This document shows positions 15,357 through 24,816 of a stretch of 37,872 nt of DNA, in pieces. The DNA lies in the NCBI RefSeq assembly GCF_049366555.1, contig NZ_JBMMGT010000025.1:1-37872 (forward strand), in the 5' to 3' direction. The notes under the pieces are model-generated. The model was not told the origin of the DNA. It made no database searches and worked only from the letters and a program-made list of their open reading frames with translations. The stretch comes from Avibacterium volantium_A. Lineage in GTDB: Bacteria; Pseudomonadota; Gammaproteobacteria; Enterobacterales; Pasteurellaceae. A program made the translations under genes and the position numbers. Numbering within the stretch: the stretch's first letter is position 1; each line of letters begins with the position of its first letter.

Positions 15357-16778
15357 CTAACCCAATAATTTCACCCCATATTGATAAACTTGCTGCAACA
15401 ATGCCAATTTTTCAGGGTGATTTTGATTTTCTTCCACAAGGCTTTGTAATTCTTGCTCAAATTGCACCGCACTTTTTTCTAACTTGTTACGGCGGTATTT
15501 ATCCCATCGCACCTGCTCTGCTCTGCTCAAGGTTTTATAGAAATGCCGCGCACGGTAATGGAATAACAACGCCTCTACTCGCTTATCTTGGAATGTCAAA
15601 TTGTGTTCTGAGAGTTTTTCAGGCGGTAAATCACGCAAAATCGCCATATTATTTTTATCATTAATGCCAAAAAAACCACTGTATAATTCCGTTTCCACAT
15701 TATCACTTGGCTCAAATACCCGCTCGTCAGTAAAAATTTGTAGCACTTTATCGCGAATTTCTGTGTTCGCACGCAATTTCGCGAGATTATCCAAACAACG
15801 CTGGCGATCAATGCCTAAACGCTGAGCATTTTCGGGTAATAAGGTTTTCGCGGGGGCAAGAATTGGGCATTTATTAATATGCACCAATTTTAATGGCACA
15901 GGCAAAATGCCCTGTTCTTCCAATTCCGCTTTTTTGGTATATAAATTTTGGCGTAATTCTTCCGCACTTTTATTGAGTAAATCATCAATATTGCTATCTA
16001 AATCACACACAATAACAGCATTTTTATTGGTTGGGTGCCACGCAAGCGGGGCAATCCAAGTAGTGTTACCACGATAATTCCCCAACATTCCTGAAACGTG
16101 AACCAATGGCGTCATTTCTGCGGTGTTAATCATTGCTTCAAGGGATTTTTTATCGCGATGCTCAAAGAAAAACTGGAATAATCTTGGCTGTTTTTCCTTG
16201 ATTAATTTCGCCATTTCAATGGTTGCATACACGTCAGCCATCGCATCGTGGGCATTGCTATGCTCTATTCCATTAGCTTTAGTTAAATTTTCTAAGCGGA
16301 AAGATGGCATTCCGTCATCATCATAAACCCAGTTTATGCCATCAGGTCGCAAAGCATAACAGGCACGCACTAAATCCAGCAAATCCCAACGAGAATTGCC
16401 ATTTTTCCAGCTATATTCGTAAGGATCGATAAAATTCCGATAAAAGGTATAACGGGTCATTTCATCATCATAACGGATATTATTAAAGCCCATAACACAA
16501 GTGTTTGGTTGAGAGAATTCTTGCAAAATTCGCGCAGAAAATTCAGGTTCAGGCAAGCCTTGCTCATTGCATTGCTGTGGCGTGATGCCCGTTACCATCA
16601 CCGCGGTTGGCGAGGGCAAATAATCATTGGTTTGCTTGCAATAGAACATCACAGGCTCGCCAATAATATTAAAATCCTTATCTGTACGAATTCCGGCAAA
16701 TTGTGCAGGACGATCCGTGGCTGGATTTACCCCAAAACTTTCGTAATCGTAAACAAAAAAACTGAAATTATCTTGCAT
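15357..16778 (-). CDS. sbcB: exodeoxyribonuclease I
   Basis: ExoI degrades single-stranded DNA 3' to 5' and takes part in mismatch repair and recombination. The 473-residue protein equals the E. coli family length (475). The DEDDh exonuclease domain shows D11 and E13 (VYDYESFG), the middle acidic block GFNNIRYDDE, and HDAMADVYATI with the catalytic histidine and aspartate. The SH3-like and C-terminal helical domains fill the rest. It starts 4 nt after the EamA transporter gene, so the two are cotranscribed. An uptake sequence lies near its 3' end. It is the first gene right of dif. Confidence 0.96.
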   Translation of the reverse strand: MQDNFSFFVYDYESFGVNPATDRPAQFAGIRTDKDFNIIGEPVMFYCKQTNDYLPSPTAVMVTGITPQQCNEQGLPEPEFSARILQEFSQPNTCVMGFNNIRYDDEMTRYTFYRNFIDPYEYSWKNGNSRWDLLDLVRACYALRPDGINWVYDDDGMPSFRLENLTKANGIEHSNAHDAMADVYATIEMAKLIKEKQPRLFQFFFEHRDKKSLEAMINTAEMTPLVHVSGMLGNYRGNTTWIAPLAWHPTNKNAVIVCDLDSNIDDLLNKSAEELRQNLYTKKAELEEQGILPVPLKLVHINKCPILAPAKTLLPENAQRLGIDRQRCLDNLAKLRANTEIRDKVLQIFTDERVFEPSDNVETELYSGFFGINDKNNMAILRDLPPEKLSEHNLTFQDKRVEALLFHYRARHFYKTLSRAEQVRWDKYRRNKLEKSAVQFEQELQSLVEENQNHPEKLALLQQVYQYGVKLLG

Positions 16779-16782
16779 TATC

Positions 16783-17655
16783 TTACCTTGTCAAAAAAGG
16801 TTCTAAATAAAATAGGCTGAGAATGGCAGAAATTCCAAGTACCACGCCTACCCCATTGATTTTGCTTATTTTTTCTTTGAATACTATTGCACCCACAAGC
16901 GTGCCAAGACAAATCACGCCAATATTCATTCCCGCAAAAACAAGGGTTGGATTTTGGCTAAAACTTTGATGAGCACGAATATAAAATAGAATATTCATAA
17001 AATTTAGCCCACCGAGTACAATGCCGGCTAACAAACTCGCCCCATTCCACTGGGTTCGTTTAATCAATAAATACATAAACATTACGCACATTGCTAAGGC
17101 AAAGGCAATAAACAAGGTGGTTGGAAAGGCGCTGCCCATTTTGGCGGTCTGCTTGAATAAAATATCAATTACACCATAACCAAACCACACAGTGAGCAAG
17201 CTCAATCCGCCTTTAACCGAAAGCCCTTGCTCGCGCGGTTTATTGATTAAACAAAACAATGCTGAAAACGCCAAGATTAAGCTGATAATACGCGATTGGC
17301 TGAGCCGTTCGCCAAATAATACAAACGCTGCCAAAATAGGCAAAAATAAAGATAAACGCTGCGCTGCATCAGAACGCACAATGCCTGCAAATTCAACGGC
17401 TTTTGACATAATGATAAACACGCTAGGCAGCAATAAGCCTAAACTCAGGAAAATCGCGTTATTTTCATTTTGTACGATAAAATCGGTAAAGCCTTGCCCT
17501 TGAAAGTTCGGCTGTAATAAAAAATAGCTGAGTAAAAGTGCGATAAGATAATTGAAGGCGATTGCTTGCTCGATCACCACGTTGAATCGGCGAGCGACTT
17601 TTAGCAGTACAGACACCGCAATGCTGCAAGCAATGGCGAGAAATAAATAGTGCAT
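16783..17655 (-). CDS. EamA/DMT-superfamily transporter
   Basis: The 290-residue protein has about ten hydrophobic segments in two repeated halves, the layout of EamA drug/metabolite transporters. Loop blocks such as AQRLSLFLPILAAFVLFGERLS and VGAIVFKEKISKINGVGVVLG are the conserved end-of-half motifs (FGERLS and FKEKIS). Members export amino acids or other small metabolites; the substrate here is unknown. sbcB lies 4 nt downstream and mukB 95 nt upstream, with an uptake-sequence hairpin between. Confidence 0.85.
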   Translation of the reverse strand: MHYLFLAIACSIAVSVLLKVARRFNVVIEQAIAFNYLIALLLSYFLLQPNFQGQGFTDFIVQNENNAIFLSLGLLLPSVFIIMSKAVEFAGIVRSDAAQRLSLFLPILAAFVLFGERLSQSRIISLILAFSALFCLINKPREQGLSVKGGLSLLTVWFGYGVIDILFKQTAKMGSAFPTTLFIAFALAMCVMFMYLLIKRTQWNGASLLAGIVLGGLNFMNILFYIRAHQSFSQNPTLVFAGMNIGVICLGTLVGAIVFKEKISKINGVGVVLGISAILSLFYLEPFLTR

Positions 17656-17695
17656 TTTATTTCCTTGCGAGATTTAAAGTGAAAAGATAACGAGT

Positions 17696-17735
17696 AAAGT
17701 GCGGTGAAAAATTTTGTATTTTTGCACCGCACTTT
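17696..17735 (-). terminator. paired uptake sequences between mukB and the EamA gene
   Basis: AAAGTGCGGTG (17696-17706) and CACCGCACTTT (17725-17735) form an 11-bp stem with an 18-nt loop, 15 nt after the mukB stop. Read leftward it is followed by ACTCG rather than a U-run, so termination may be only partial. Confidence 0.6.
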
Positions 17736-17750
17736 TGTTTATTGCCTATT

Positions 17751-20700
17751 CTATTCCGTTGCGCCAAAACCGCGTAAGGCGGACACTTGAACCATTTCTT
17801 GGTTACCAAAAATCTTACGCACCAGTTTATAGGTTGTCCCTTTCTCTGGGCTAATGTTTTCAGGCGCGGCAATTAATAATTGCATATCCAAGCGAGAGCA
17901 AAGCTCAAACAAGGTTGAAATGGATTTCGCATCTAAACGCGCCGCTTCATCAAGGAATAATAAGCGACAAGGCACAATGTCTTTACCACGAATACGACGG
18001 CTTTCTTCTTCCCAGCTTTGCACTACCATTAACAAGATCGACATACCAGTACCGATGGCTTCACCTGTTGATAATGCGCCACTTTCCGCACGCAACCAGC
18101 CGTCTGCGCCACGATAGACTTCTACTTCCAAATCAAGGTAATTGCGGTAATCCAACAATTCTTCACCAATGGTTTGTGCCGTACGCTGCCCCATATCAAT
18201 ATGCGGATTTAAGCGCTGATACAATTTCGCAATGGCTTCGGAGAAGGTAATACGGTTATCTGAGAATAAATCTTGATAATCATCTTGGCGATCGGAAAGC
18301 GCGTCTAGCAACATTGCGTGAGTATCACGAATATTCACCACTAAACGCACCGATTTCACCTGACCAAAGGCAATATTTTGTAGCCCTTGGTTAAGCATAC
18401 GAATACGATTTTGCTCACGCTGAATAGTCTTACGCATAATGTTCGCCACACTTTCGGAGCTAATCGCCAATTTTTTCTCGCGGTTGGTTAATTCTGCAGT
18501 CAGGCGAGATAATTCGATTTCCATTTGTTCAATCGCATCAATTGGATCGTCCGTTTTGATGATGTCTTGACGAATACGCTCACGCAAATGCTGATAAACC
18601 GCAATAAAGAACCGCACTTTGTTTTCTGGTTTACGATTATCTTCTGATGAACGCAGAGCATCGCGCAGGTATTCATTGTCAGCCACGGCAGTACGCAACG
18701 CCCCAAGAGCTTTATCCGACATTGAACGCAATTCATCAGCAGAAAGATAAGCGAGTTCGCGGCGGTTTAAGCGTTTTTCTACATCACTATTGCGTGATAA
18801 ACGCAACACCACACACCAGCTGGCTTTCATCGCAACCACCAATTCGCGCTGTGTTTTGTAATCACGTTCAGCTTTACGAATTCGGCGGTTAAGATTTTCG
18901 CTTTCGCTTTCAATTAGGGTTAATTGTTTTTCTAAATAACGGCGGCGATTACGCACGGTAGCAAGTTGCTGTGATAATTCATCACGGCGTGTTTGAGCGC
19001 GTTGCTCTGCCCCGTCATCTGCGCGCACACCAAGCTGACTGATTTCTTCAAGTAGCTCATTGAGCACTTTATTTTTTTCTTCATAAGAACTGCGCAGCTC
19101 AATATAAACTTGATTATATTGGGCAAAACGCACTTGTTTTTGGCGAACTTGCTCGCGTTGTTGTTCGCGCTGTTGTTGCACTTGCTCTAAACGGTTGCGC
19201 AGCTGTTCATTTAATTCAGAGGTTTCCGATTGCACGCTTTCTTTGTAATCAAAATGTGCTTTACGCTGTGCCACGTCTGCCAAGGCAAACACACGCAACT
19301 GTACTTGTTTTTGCTGATTAACCGCTTGTTCGTATTCCGCTTTTAAGCGTTCGTAATTTTCAGGATCGCTTTGTAATGTGTTGGCAATTGGCTCAAGCTG
19401 TGACAATGTCACGCCATATTGACGGATAAAATGTTCATCTTGCTCGGCTAAATCAAGCTGTTCGCGACATTCTTCAATGCGATCTAATAAACTTTCATCA
19501 TCAACTACAGAAAGCTGCGGAATCAGTTTATTTAATAACTGTAATTTTTCCTTAGCACTGTCTAATTTAAGACGAATTTGTTGTTCTGTGGTGCTAAACT
19601 GCCCTAATTCACGCTCAATTTCCCCTTGTTCACGGCGAATTTCTGCCATTAATTCTTCAGGGTTTGGCTGGAATGCAAGGGCCAAGTGTAAACCAACAAA
19701 TTGGCTGAAATGTTCGTGTAAACGTTGGCATTTTTGCACATCAAAGGCACATTCTGCATATTGTTCCGACACCTCATCACGTTCAATTTGCAAGGCTTCT
19801 AAATGTTTTTCCCGTGCGGCGCGGCCAAATAATGGAATTTCAGGGAATTTTGAATAACGTAATTCACGGTTCGACACCTGAACCACGACCCCTAACTCAA
19901 GCTCTTGGGCTGACAATACGCTGTCATCAAAAGAACTTGGATCCCCTTCGATAAGGTATAAATCATCAGGGCAATCTTCAAGCTGGGCTAATTGTGCTTT
20001 CACCGCGTCTAAATCGCGTACCACAATCGCGTGGCGAGCTGGGCCATATAGCGCAGAGAAATAAGGGGCATCTTCAATCGGCACGTCATCATAAAGTTCA
20101 GAAAGCAACACTCCTCCAAAGCGTTCTGCTAACACATTTAGGCGCGGATCTTCAGAACCATCTGGCTGACTTAAACGGGAAATTTGCTCATCAAGTTGCT
20201 GACGTTTTTGCTCTAACTGATCGCGTTTAATGGTTAATTCACGCTCTTTCACCAACAGCGATTGCATAAAATTCATCACATCTTGGCTGTCGCTAAACTG
20301 GCTATGACTTTGTTCTTGCAAGCGCTCAAGTGCAGACTGGGCCGTGAGCCACGCTGGCGCTTTATTGGCATTTTCATTGTAACGCGCGTTCAACTGTTCA
20401 CGTTTTTGACGCAAGGTTGAGCGCTGTTCCACCTGCTCTGCCAATTCTTCATTTAGCTCATCAACAAGGCTTTCTTGCTCGGCGTAATACTCTTCAATTT
20501 CATCGGCGGTTTCGAGTTCTAATTCTGCACGCTGATTAAATTCTTTCAATAAACGCACCGCACTTTGTTGTTGCTGATAACGCTGTTCTAATTCATGTAA
20601 TTTGGCACGAAGTTGTGGCGTTTGTTGCGCTTGCACTTTTTGGCTTGGATATTCACGCAACAAGGCTTTTGCACTTTCCCACGCTGCCGAACGCGGCATT

Positions 20701-22298
20701 TCCCCAGCAATTTGGCAAACGAGTTGATAGGCTTTATCAAACTGCGATTTCGCCATTTCAGAAATCGACATTTTTTGCTCTAAATCCAGCACTTTATTGG
20801 TGAGATCTTCAGCCTGCGCGGCAAATTCAACGTAATAATCTTCCACATTTTTGGTGGACAGATCTGCCAATCCACAAAGGGTTTTGGCTTTTTCAAGCGC
20901 TTGAATAGCTTGTTGATATTGCAACGCACGGGTTTGTTGCGCATCAAGGGCTTGTTGATAATCGGCCAATTGACTACGCAGTTGATCCACTTCTTGCTCA
21001 TACTGTTCTAACTGCGCTTGGCTTTCTTCGTGCTGTTCAGAGGTTTCTTCTACGGCAAATTTTTGCTCTTCTAATTTTTCCCGTAAACTTTCTACATCAT
21101 CTTGATAACGTGAGATTTTTTCTTGATGGCGCAAGGCATTCAGTACTAAATTCAGATGATCAACGGCGCTTTGATGATCCACTTCAAGGGTTTGTTCGCT
21201 TTCGTTAAGTTCCGCCAATTCACGGCTAAAATCCACCAAACGATGTTGCGATAAATCGCGTTCCGATTTGGCTAAATACCATTCTTTACGGTGCGCTAAA
21301 GCATTTTCCACATTGCCGCGGCGTTCGTTGGCATTACGCATATAATCTGACGCCACATAATTGGTGGTTTCAGTAATTAAATGCTTGAATAAATCACGAT
21401 CTGATTGAGTGACTTTAATCGCCTCAAGGGTCATACGGTTTTCGCGCAAAGCACTTTCCATATCTTGGAAAGCCTTACGCACCCCTAAGTTTTCTGGCAA
21501 TAAATAATCACGCAAAGAACGAGTAATAGCGCTGGAAATCCCACCGTAAAGTGAGGCTTCGATTAATTTATAGAATTTGCTGCGATCAGAAGACGAACGC
21601 AGACGCTTAGGAATAATGCCTAAATCAAACATCATTCCGTGATAATCGGTGATTGAGTGATATTGCTTAAATTGCGCACCAAGTGTTTCGATTTTTTCTT
21701 TTAATTCGTTTAAGGCCAACACTCGGGCTTGACGCTCGCTTACCACTTCGGTTAGGACGCTAATTGGCGCTAAAGATAAGGGGAGGCCTTGAATAGAAAA
21801 GGTTTTAATATCCACTTTTTTATCGCGCCCTGCCACTTGTTGCAGACGTGCGCCCACTAAAACACGTTGATGACGAGAATTCACCGCATCTAACACCGCA
21901 TAACAAACCCCTGGTTTGAGTTTGCCGTGCAAACCTTTATCTCGTGAACCTGTGGTTGCCCCTGCCTCAGTGGTGTTACGGAAATGCAATAGGGTTAAAT
22001 CAGGAATTAAGGCGGTAACAAAGCCGGCCATTGTGGTGGATTTCCCGGCTCCATTTCCCCCTGATAAGGTGGTGACTAATTCATCTAAATCAAAAGTGCG
22101 GGCAAAAAAACCGTTCCAGTTGATCAGTGTGAGGGAGCGGAATTTTCCTCGTTCTACATTTTGCCCAACAGGCGCGGCGGTATCTTGCTGTTGCACCGAT
22201 ACGGTTTCCATAATATCTAATTCTTCGGTTTGATGATTTTCCATTTCTTTGCTTTCAAGGGTTAAATTATCGCTTTCTAATTCAAATTCTTTGGTCAT
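17751..22298 (-). CDS. mukB: condensin subunit MukB
   Basis: MukB is the SMC-like ATPase of the MukBEF condensin that compacts and segregates the chromosome. The 1515-residue protein shows Walker A GGNGAGKST at residues 80-88, long coiled coils on both sides of a hinge in the middle third (rich in Q/E/R), the signature LSTGEAIGTGMS, and Walker B CRLLFLDEAARLD near the C-terminus. The conserved N-terminus ERGKFRSLTLINWNGFF begins only at residue 49; E. coli MukB (1486) starts MIERGKF, so a 48-residue acidic extension is added. The long start is supported by TAATG coupling with mukE and GGGGAA upstream. A perfect matS site is embedded at 19400-19412. Confidence 0.97.
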   Translation of the reverse strand: MTKEFELESDNLTLESKEMENHQTEELDIMETVSVQQQDTAAPVGQNVERGKFRSLTLINWNGFFARTFDLDELVTTLSGGNGAGKSTTMAGFVTALIPDLTLLHFRNTTEAGATTGSRDKGLHGKLKPGVCYAVLDAVNSRHQRVLVGARLQQVAGRDKKVDIKTFSIQGLPLSLAPISVLTEVVSERQARVLALNELKEKIETLGAQFKQYHSITDYHGMMFDLGIIPKRLRSSSDRSKFYKLIEASLYGGISSAITRSLRDYLLPENLGVRKAFQDMESALRENRMTLEAIKVTQSDRDLFKHLITETTNYVASDYMRNANERRGNVENALAHRKEWYLAKSERDLSQHRLVDFSRELAELNESEQTLEVDHQSAVDHLNLVLNALRHQEKISRYQDDVESLREKLEEQKFAVEETSEQHEESQAQLEQYEQEVDQLRSQLADYQQALDAQQTRALQYQQAIQALEKAKTLCGLADLSTKNVEDYYVEFAAQAEDLTNKVLDLEQKMSISEMAKSQFDKAYQLVCQIAGEMPRSAAWESAKALLREYPSQKVQAQQTPQLRAKLHELEQRYQQQQSAVRLLKEFNQRAELELETADEIEEYYAEQESLVDELNEELAEQVEQRSTLRQKREQLNARYNENANKAPAWLTAQSALERLQEQSHSQFSDSQDVMNFMQSLLVKERELTIKRDQLEQKRQQLDEQISRLSQPDGSEDPRLNVLAERFGGVLLSELYDDVPIEDAPYFSALYGPARHAIVVRDLDAVKAQLAQLEDCPDDLYLIEGDPSSFDDSVLSAQELELGVVVQVSNRELRYSKFPEIPLFGRAAREKHLEALQIERDEVSEQYAECAFDVQKCQRLHEHFSQFVGLHLALAFQPNPEELMAEIRREQGEIERELGQFSTTEQQIRLKLDSAKEKLQLLNKLIPQLSVVDDESLLDRIEECREQLDLAEQDEHFIRQYGVTLSQLEPIANTLQSDPENYERLKAEYEQAVNQQKQVQLRVFALADVAQRKAHFDYKESVQSETSELNEQLRNRLEQVQQQREQQREQVRQKQVRFAQYNQVYIELRSSYEEKNKVLNELLEEISQLGVRADDGAEQRAQTRRDELSQQLATVRNRRRYLEKQLTLIESESENLNRRIRKAERDYKTQRELVVAMKASWCVVLRLSRNSDVEKRLNRRELAYLSADELRSMSDKALGALRTAVADNEYLRDALRSSEDNRKPENKVRFFIAVYQHLRERIRQDIIKTDDPIDAIEQMEIELSRLTAELTNREKKLAISSESVANIMRKTIQREQNRIRMLNQGLQNIAFGQVKSVRLVVNIRDTHAMLLDALSDRQDDYQDLFSDNRITFSEAIAKLYQRLNPHIDMGQRTAQTIGEELLDYRNYLDLEVEVYRGADGWLRAESGALSTGEAIGTGMSILLMVVQSWEEESRRIRGKDIVPCRLLFLDEAARLDAKSISTLFELCSRLDMQLLIAAPENISPEKGTTYKLVRKIFGNQEMVQVSALRGFGATE
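19400..19412. promoter_or_regulatory. matS: matS site (MatP binding, Ter macrodomain)
   Basis: GTGACAATGTCAC fits the palindromic matS consensus GTGACRNYGTCAC at every position. It lies inside mukB, 4.5 kb from dif. MatP bound to matS organises the Ter macrodomain and displaces MukBEF there in E. coli. A perfect match is expected by chance about 0.01 times in a window this long. That this species uses the E. coli consensus is an inference. Confidence 0.75.
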
Positions 22299-23014
22299 TA
22301 TTCTTCCCCTTCTTCATCAAATTCTTCAATTTCTTCGCTATTTTGCCCCGCACTTTTCTCATCTTGTAAAGATTGTGGTGTTGCGGCTTCCCCATCACGG
22401 ATTAAGCGTAATTGCGCTTCCATTGGATCATCGCCAGCACGCACTTCAGCACCAAAACGGAATACTGCTTCTGAAATCACAAATTTTCCACTATGTTGAT
22501 CGCCGACTGTTGAAATCATTCCTAAACGGCGTAAACGATTTAACGCAGCGCGGACTTTTTCTGCCAGTTTTTGTTTATCTAAATCTGAACCTGAAGAACG
22601 CTGATTCACCACTTTTAACAACTTGCTTTCATCAGCCAAATTGAGCAATTCATCATACACTTCTTGTGTGCTGAAAATGCCTTGTTGAGCAAGGCACTCT
22701 GGGCTTAAATACAAATAACACAGCACTTTCCCGACCAACATTTCTAATTCAGAAAGCACTGAACGTGCAATCAGCGTGGTGGCTTTGGGACGCAAATAGA
22801 AAAAGCCTTCTGGCGCACGAATTAATTCCACATTGTAACGGCGATAAAACTGATCTAGCTCGTTTTGGAAATCCATCAAAAAGGCGTGATTATCCAATTG
22901 CTCTAAACTAATGTGTCGCCCCGCGCGTAATTGGCTATCCACCGCAGGAAAAAGGGGATTTGCAATAGCTTGCGCTTGTTTTACGGAAAGTATCTCTTGT
23001 AGCTGCTCTGTCAT
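22298..23014 (-). CDS. mukE: condensin subunit MukE
   Basis: The 238-residue winged-helix protein (KITE family) is about the E. coli length (234). It sits with the MukF kleisin on MukB heads. Recognised blocks are QAIANPLFPAVDSQLRAGRHIS, FYRRYNVELIRAPEGFFYLRP and AALNRLRRLGMI. The last about 25 residues are very acidic (EEIEEFDEEGEE), as in relatives. Its stop overlaps the mukB ATG by 1 nt, and mukF ends 18 nt upstream, giving operon order mukF-mukE-mukB. Confidence 0.96.
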   Translation of the reverse strand: MTEQLQEILSVKQAQAIANPLFPAVDSQLRAGRHISLEQLDNHAFLMDFQNELDQFYRRYNVELIRAPEGFFYLRPKATTLIARSVLSELEMLVGKVLCYLYLSPECLAQQGIFSTQEVYDELLNLADESKLLKVVNQRSSGSDLDKQKLAEKVRAALNRLRRLGMISTVGDQHSGKFVISEAVFRFGAEVRAGDDPMEAQLRLIRDGEAATPQSLQDEKSAGQNSEEIEEFDEEGEE

Positions 23015-23032
23015 AGTTTGGTTCTCTAAAAA

Positions 23033-24358
23033 TTAGTTATATTCATCAATGATATTGGCTTGTACTTCAGCGCCCTGCTCGTTAATTTTTTGCCATTGCG
23101 GATAAGCACCGGTTAAATCACCACCTGCCATACCTAAGTGCATTGCCTGATCGACAATAATTCGTGCCACATCAAAATGGCGTGAAACTGGGTAATTTTC
23201 CAACTGCTCTTTCAGTACTAAACTCAAATCAATCGGACGGTTATGCTCACGGTAGGCAATTAACAGGCTTTGCATATGTTCTACAATTTGATCGTGTAAA
23301 TCTGCCAAACTTTCGTATTGTAATTCTTCTGGCAGTTCCCCTAGCGCATCTTCTTCACGCAGCACCAGTTCTTCATCACGCAAATCCACTAAGCGCTCAG
23401 CCTGTGCTGTCCATAAGTACCAAGGGTTTTCAAAATATTGTTGAATAGACTGACGTAAACGCTGTGAAAAGACGCGATTTTTGTCCATATCAATCGCGGT
23501 ACGGATAAATTTATGCACGTGGCGGTCATAGCCAATCCATAAGTCAATAGACTGTTGTCCCCAGCTGATAATGCGGTCTAATTTTGCTTGCAAATCAATG
23601 ATAAGCTGATCGATAAAATAAAGATTTTCCTGACCGATCACACAATCTTGAATACGCAATAATTGCGCTTGCAGTTTATCCCCTGCGGAATTGAGTGTAT
23701 CTTGCAATTCACGCAGATTGCTTGAGGTTTCATCTAACAAACGTTCACAGCTTGAAATAGCGGCTTGCCAATCTTTGGTTAATAGCTCGGCGATTTCATC
23801 TTTAATACTTTGCTGATTTTCGTCCATCACCCGTTGGGAAAAATCAATGCTATCGAAAATCTCCGCCACAGAATATTTTAATGGCGCAAACACATTACGC
23901 CGCCAATGATGCTCATCGCCCCCTTCTTCCGCCGCTTCAGAAGCGCGTTGAATTTCATCTGCCACAATTGAAAGCTGAACAGAAAGGCGTAAGGCAGAAA
24001 ATTCACGTTGGCGAATATAATAATCTGATACCCCAACGCCCAACGGCGTTAAACGATAAATCGCCAAGCCCTCGGTAAATTCACTACTAAAACGATTGAG
24101 AAAGCGTTGTTTCACCAATTCATTAATTGCATTATTGGCGCGGGTGGCAATATTATCGGGAGACTGCTCAAAGGCAGATGCCGTATGGCGGAAAATATCC
24201 ACTAAATCCGTTTCCAGCATTTCACCGTCTAAGCGCTCATTGTTATAAATGGCAATGGCCAATAAAAACGCCAAACGATCGGTAGGCAAATTCAGCGAAA
24301 ACTCTCGCTCTCTCGCCCAAGAAACCAATTCAGGGATTGTTTGTGATGTTTCAAGCAT
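23033..24358 (-). CDS. mukF: condensin subunit MukF (kleisin)
   Basis: The 441-residue protein (E. coli 440) bridges the MukB heads. An N-terminal winged-helix dimerisation domain (SWAREREFSLNLPTDRLAFL, IYNNERLDGEMLETDL), a long helical middle region and a C-terminal winged-helix domain are all present. It is the first gene of mukFEB. In E. coli a methyltransferase gene (cmoM) precedes mukF; here brnTA is divergent instead, 167 nt away. A leftward promoter is proposed just upstream. Confidence 0.96.
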   Translation of the reverse strand: MLETSQTIPELVSWAREREFSLNLPTDRLAFLLAIAIYNNERLDGEMLETDLVDIFRHTASAFEQSPDNIATRANNAINELVKQRFLNRFSSEFTEGLAIYRLTPLGVGVSDYYIRQREFSALRLSVQLSIVADEIQRASEAAEEGGDEHHWRRNVFAPLKYSVAEIFDSIDFSQRVMDENQQSIKDEIAELLTKDWQAAISSCERLLDETSSNLRELQDTLNSAGDKLQAQLLRIQDCVIGQENLYFIDQLIIDLQAKLDRIISWGQQSIDLWIGYDRHVHKFIRTAIDMDKNRVFSQRLRQSIQQYFENPWYLWTAQAERLVDLRDEELVLREEDALGELPEELQYESLADLHDQIVEHMQSLLIAYREHNRPIDLSLVLKEQLENYPVSRHFDVARIIVDQAMHLGMAGGDLTGAYPQWQKINEQGAEVQANIIDEYN

Positions 24359-24404
24359 TGTGTATTCTCACAAGCAAATAAAAATTAGACAAAAATTGTA
24401 GTTG

Positions 24405-24410
24405 ATTATA
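24405..24410 (-). promoter_or_regulatory. possible mukFEB promoter -10
   Basis: Read leftward, 24410-24405 is TATAAT, preceded by TG. No convincing -35 lies 16-18 nt upstream. It is 47 nt before the mukF start, in the gap shared with the divergent brnT gene. Confidence 0.4.
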
Positions 24411-24449
24411 CAGGAATTTTTACGGATCTTGTAGATCGTTTTTTTACCA

Positions 24450-24494
24450 AAAATGTTTACAAAAACTTGTTATTTAGCAAAATGTATTTACAAT
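24450..24494 (+). promoter_or_regulatory. brnTA promoter with twin operator-like repeats
   Basis: The -35 TTGTTA (24467-24472) and -10 TACAAT (24489-24494) are separated by 16 nt. Two near-identical direct repeats flank and overlap it: AAAATGTTTACAA (24450-24462) and AAAATGTATTTACAA (24479-24493), 29 bp apart, each with inverted TGT/ACA ends. They are good candidates for BrnA autorepressor binding. Confidence 0.55.
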
Positions 24495-24525
24495 AAAGAA
24501 ACGGTTATTTGATTTAACATTCAAA

Positions 24526-24816
24526 ATGGAAATTGAATTTGATCAAAAGAAAAATCAGCGCAATATTGAAGAACGTCAACTCTCTTTTGAAATGGCACGC
24601 TATTTTCATTGGGATAGCGCAATGATTATCGCTGATGATAGAAAAGATTATCCTGAACCGCGTTTTTTAGCCGCTGGTTATGTGGGGACAACAGCGCGAT
24701 TACACATTCTCGTATTTACACCAACAAAAACAGGAATTCGAGTTATTAGCTTCCGTAAAGCAAATGCAAGGGAGATCAAAAAATATGAAAATAGAGAAAA
24801 ACACACCACTGATTAA
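24526..24816 (+). CDS. brnT: BrnT-type ribonuclease toxin
   Basis: The 96-residue protein matches the BrnT family (DUF497, RelE-like fold). Typical family features are the N-terminal EFDQKKNQRNIEERQLSFE, then DDRKDYPEPRFLAAGY, and RVISFRKANAREIKKYE near the C-terminus. In Brucella, BrnT is a ribonuclease that blocks translation and is neutralised by BrnA. The gene overlaps the antitoxin gene by 32 nt in another frame, the usual toxin-first order of this type II module. No clear ribosome binding site precedes the ATG. It is divergent from mukF. Confidence 0.9.
   Translation: MEIEFDQKKNQRNIEERQLSFEMARYFHWDSAMIIADDRKDYPEPRFLAAGYVGTTARLHILVFTPTKTGIRVISFRKANAREIKKYENREKHTTD

Noticed and set aside
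16509..16820. Long open frames opposite sbcB, the EamA gene and mukB
   Set aside because: They lie antisense to well-supported genes and have no family features; they are shadows of the real genes.
24422..24445. Stem ACG-ATCT/AGAT-CGT with a T-run upstream of brnT, considered as a terminator
   Set aside because: It has a bulge and no rightward gene ends before it; no transcript to terminate is evident.
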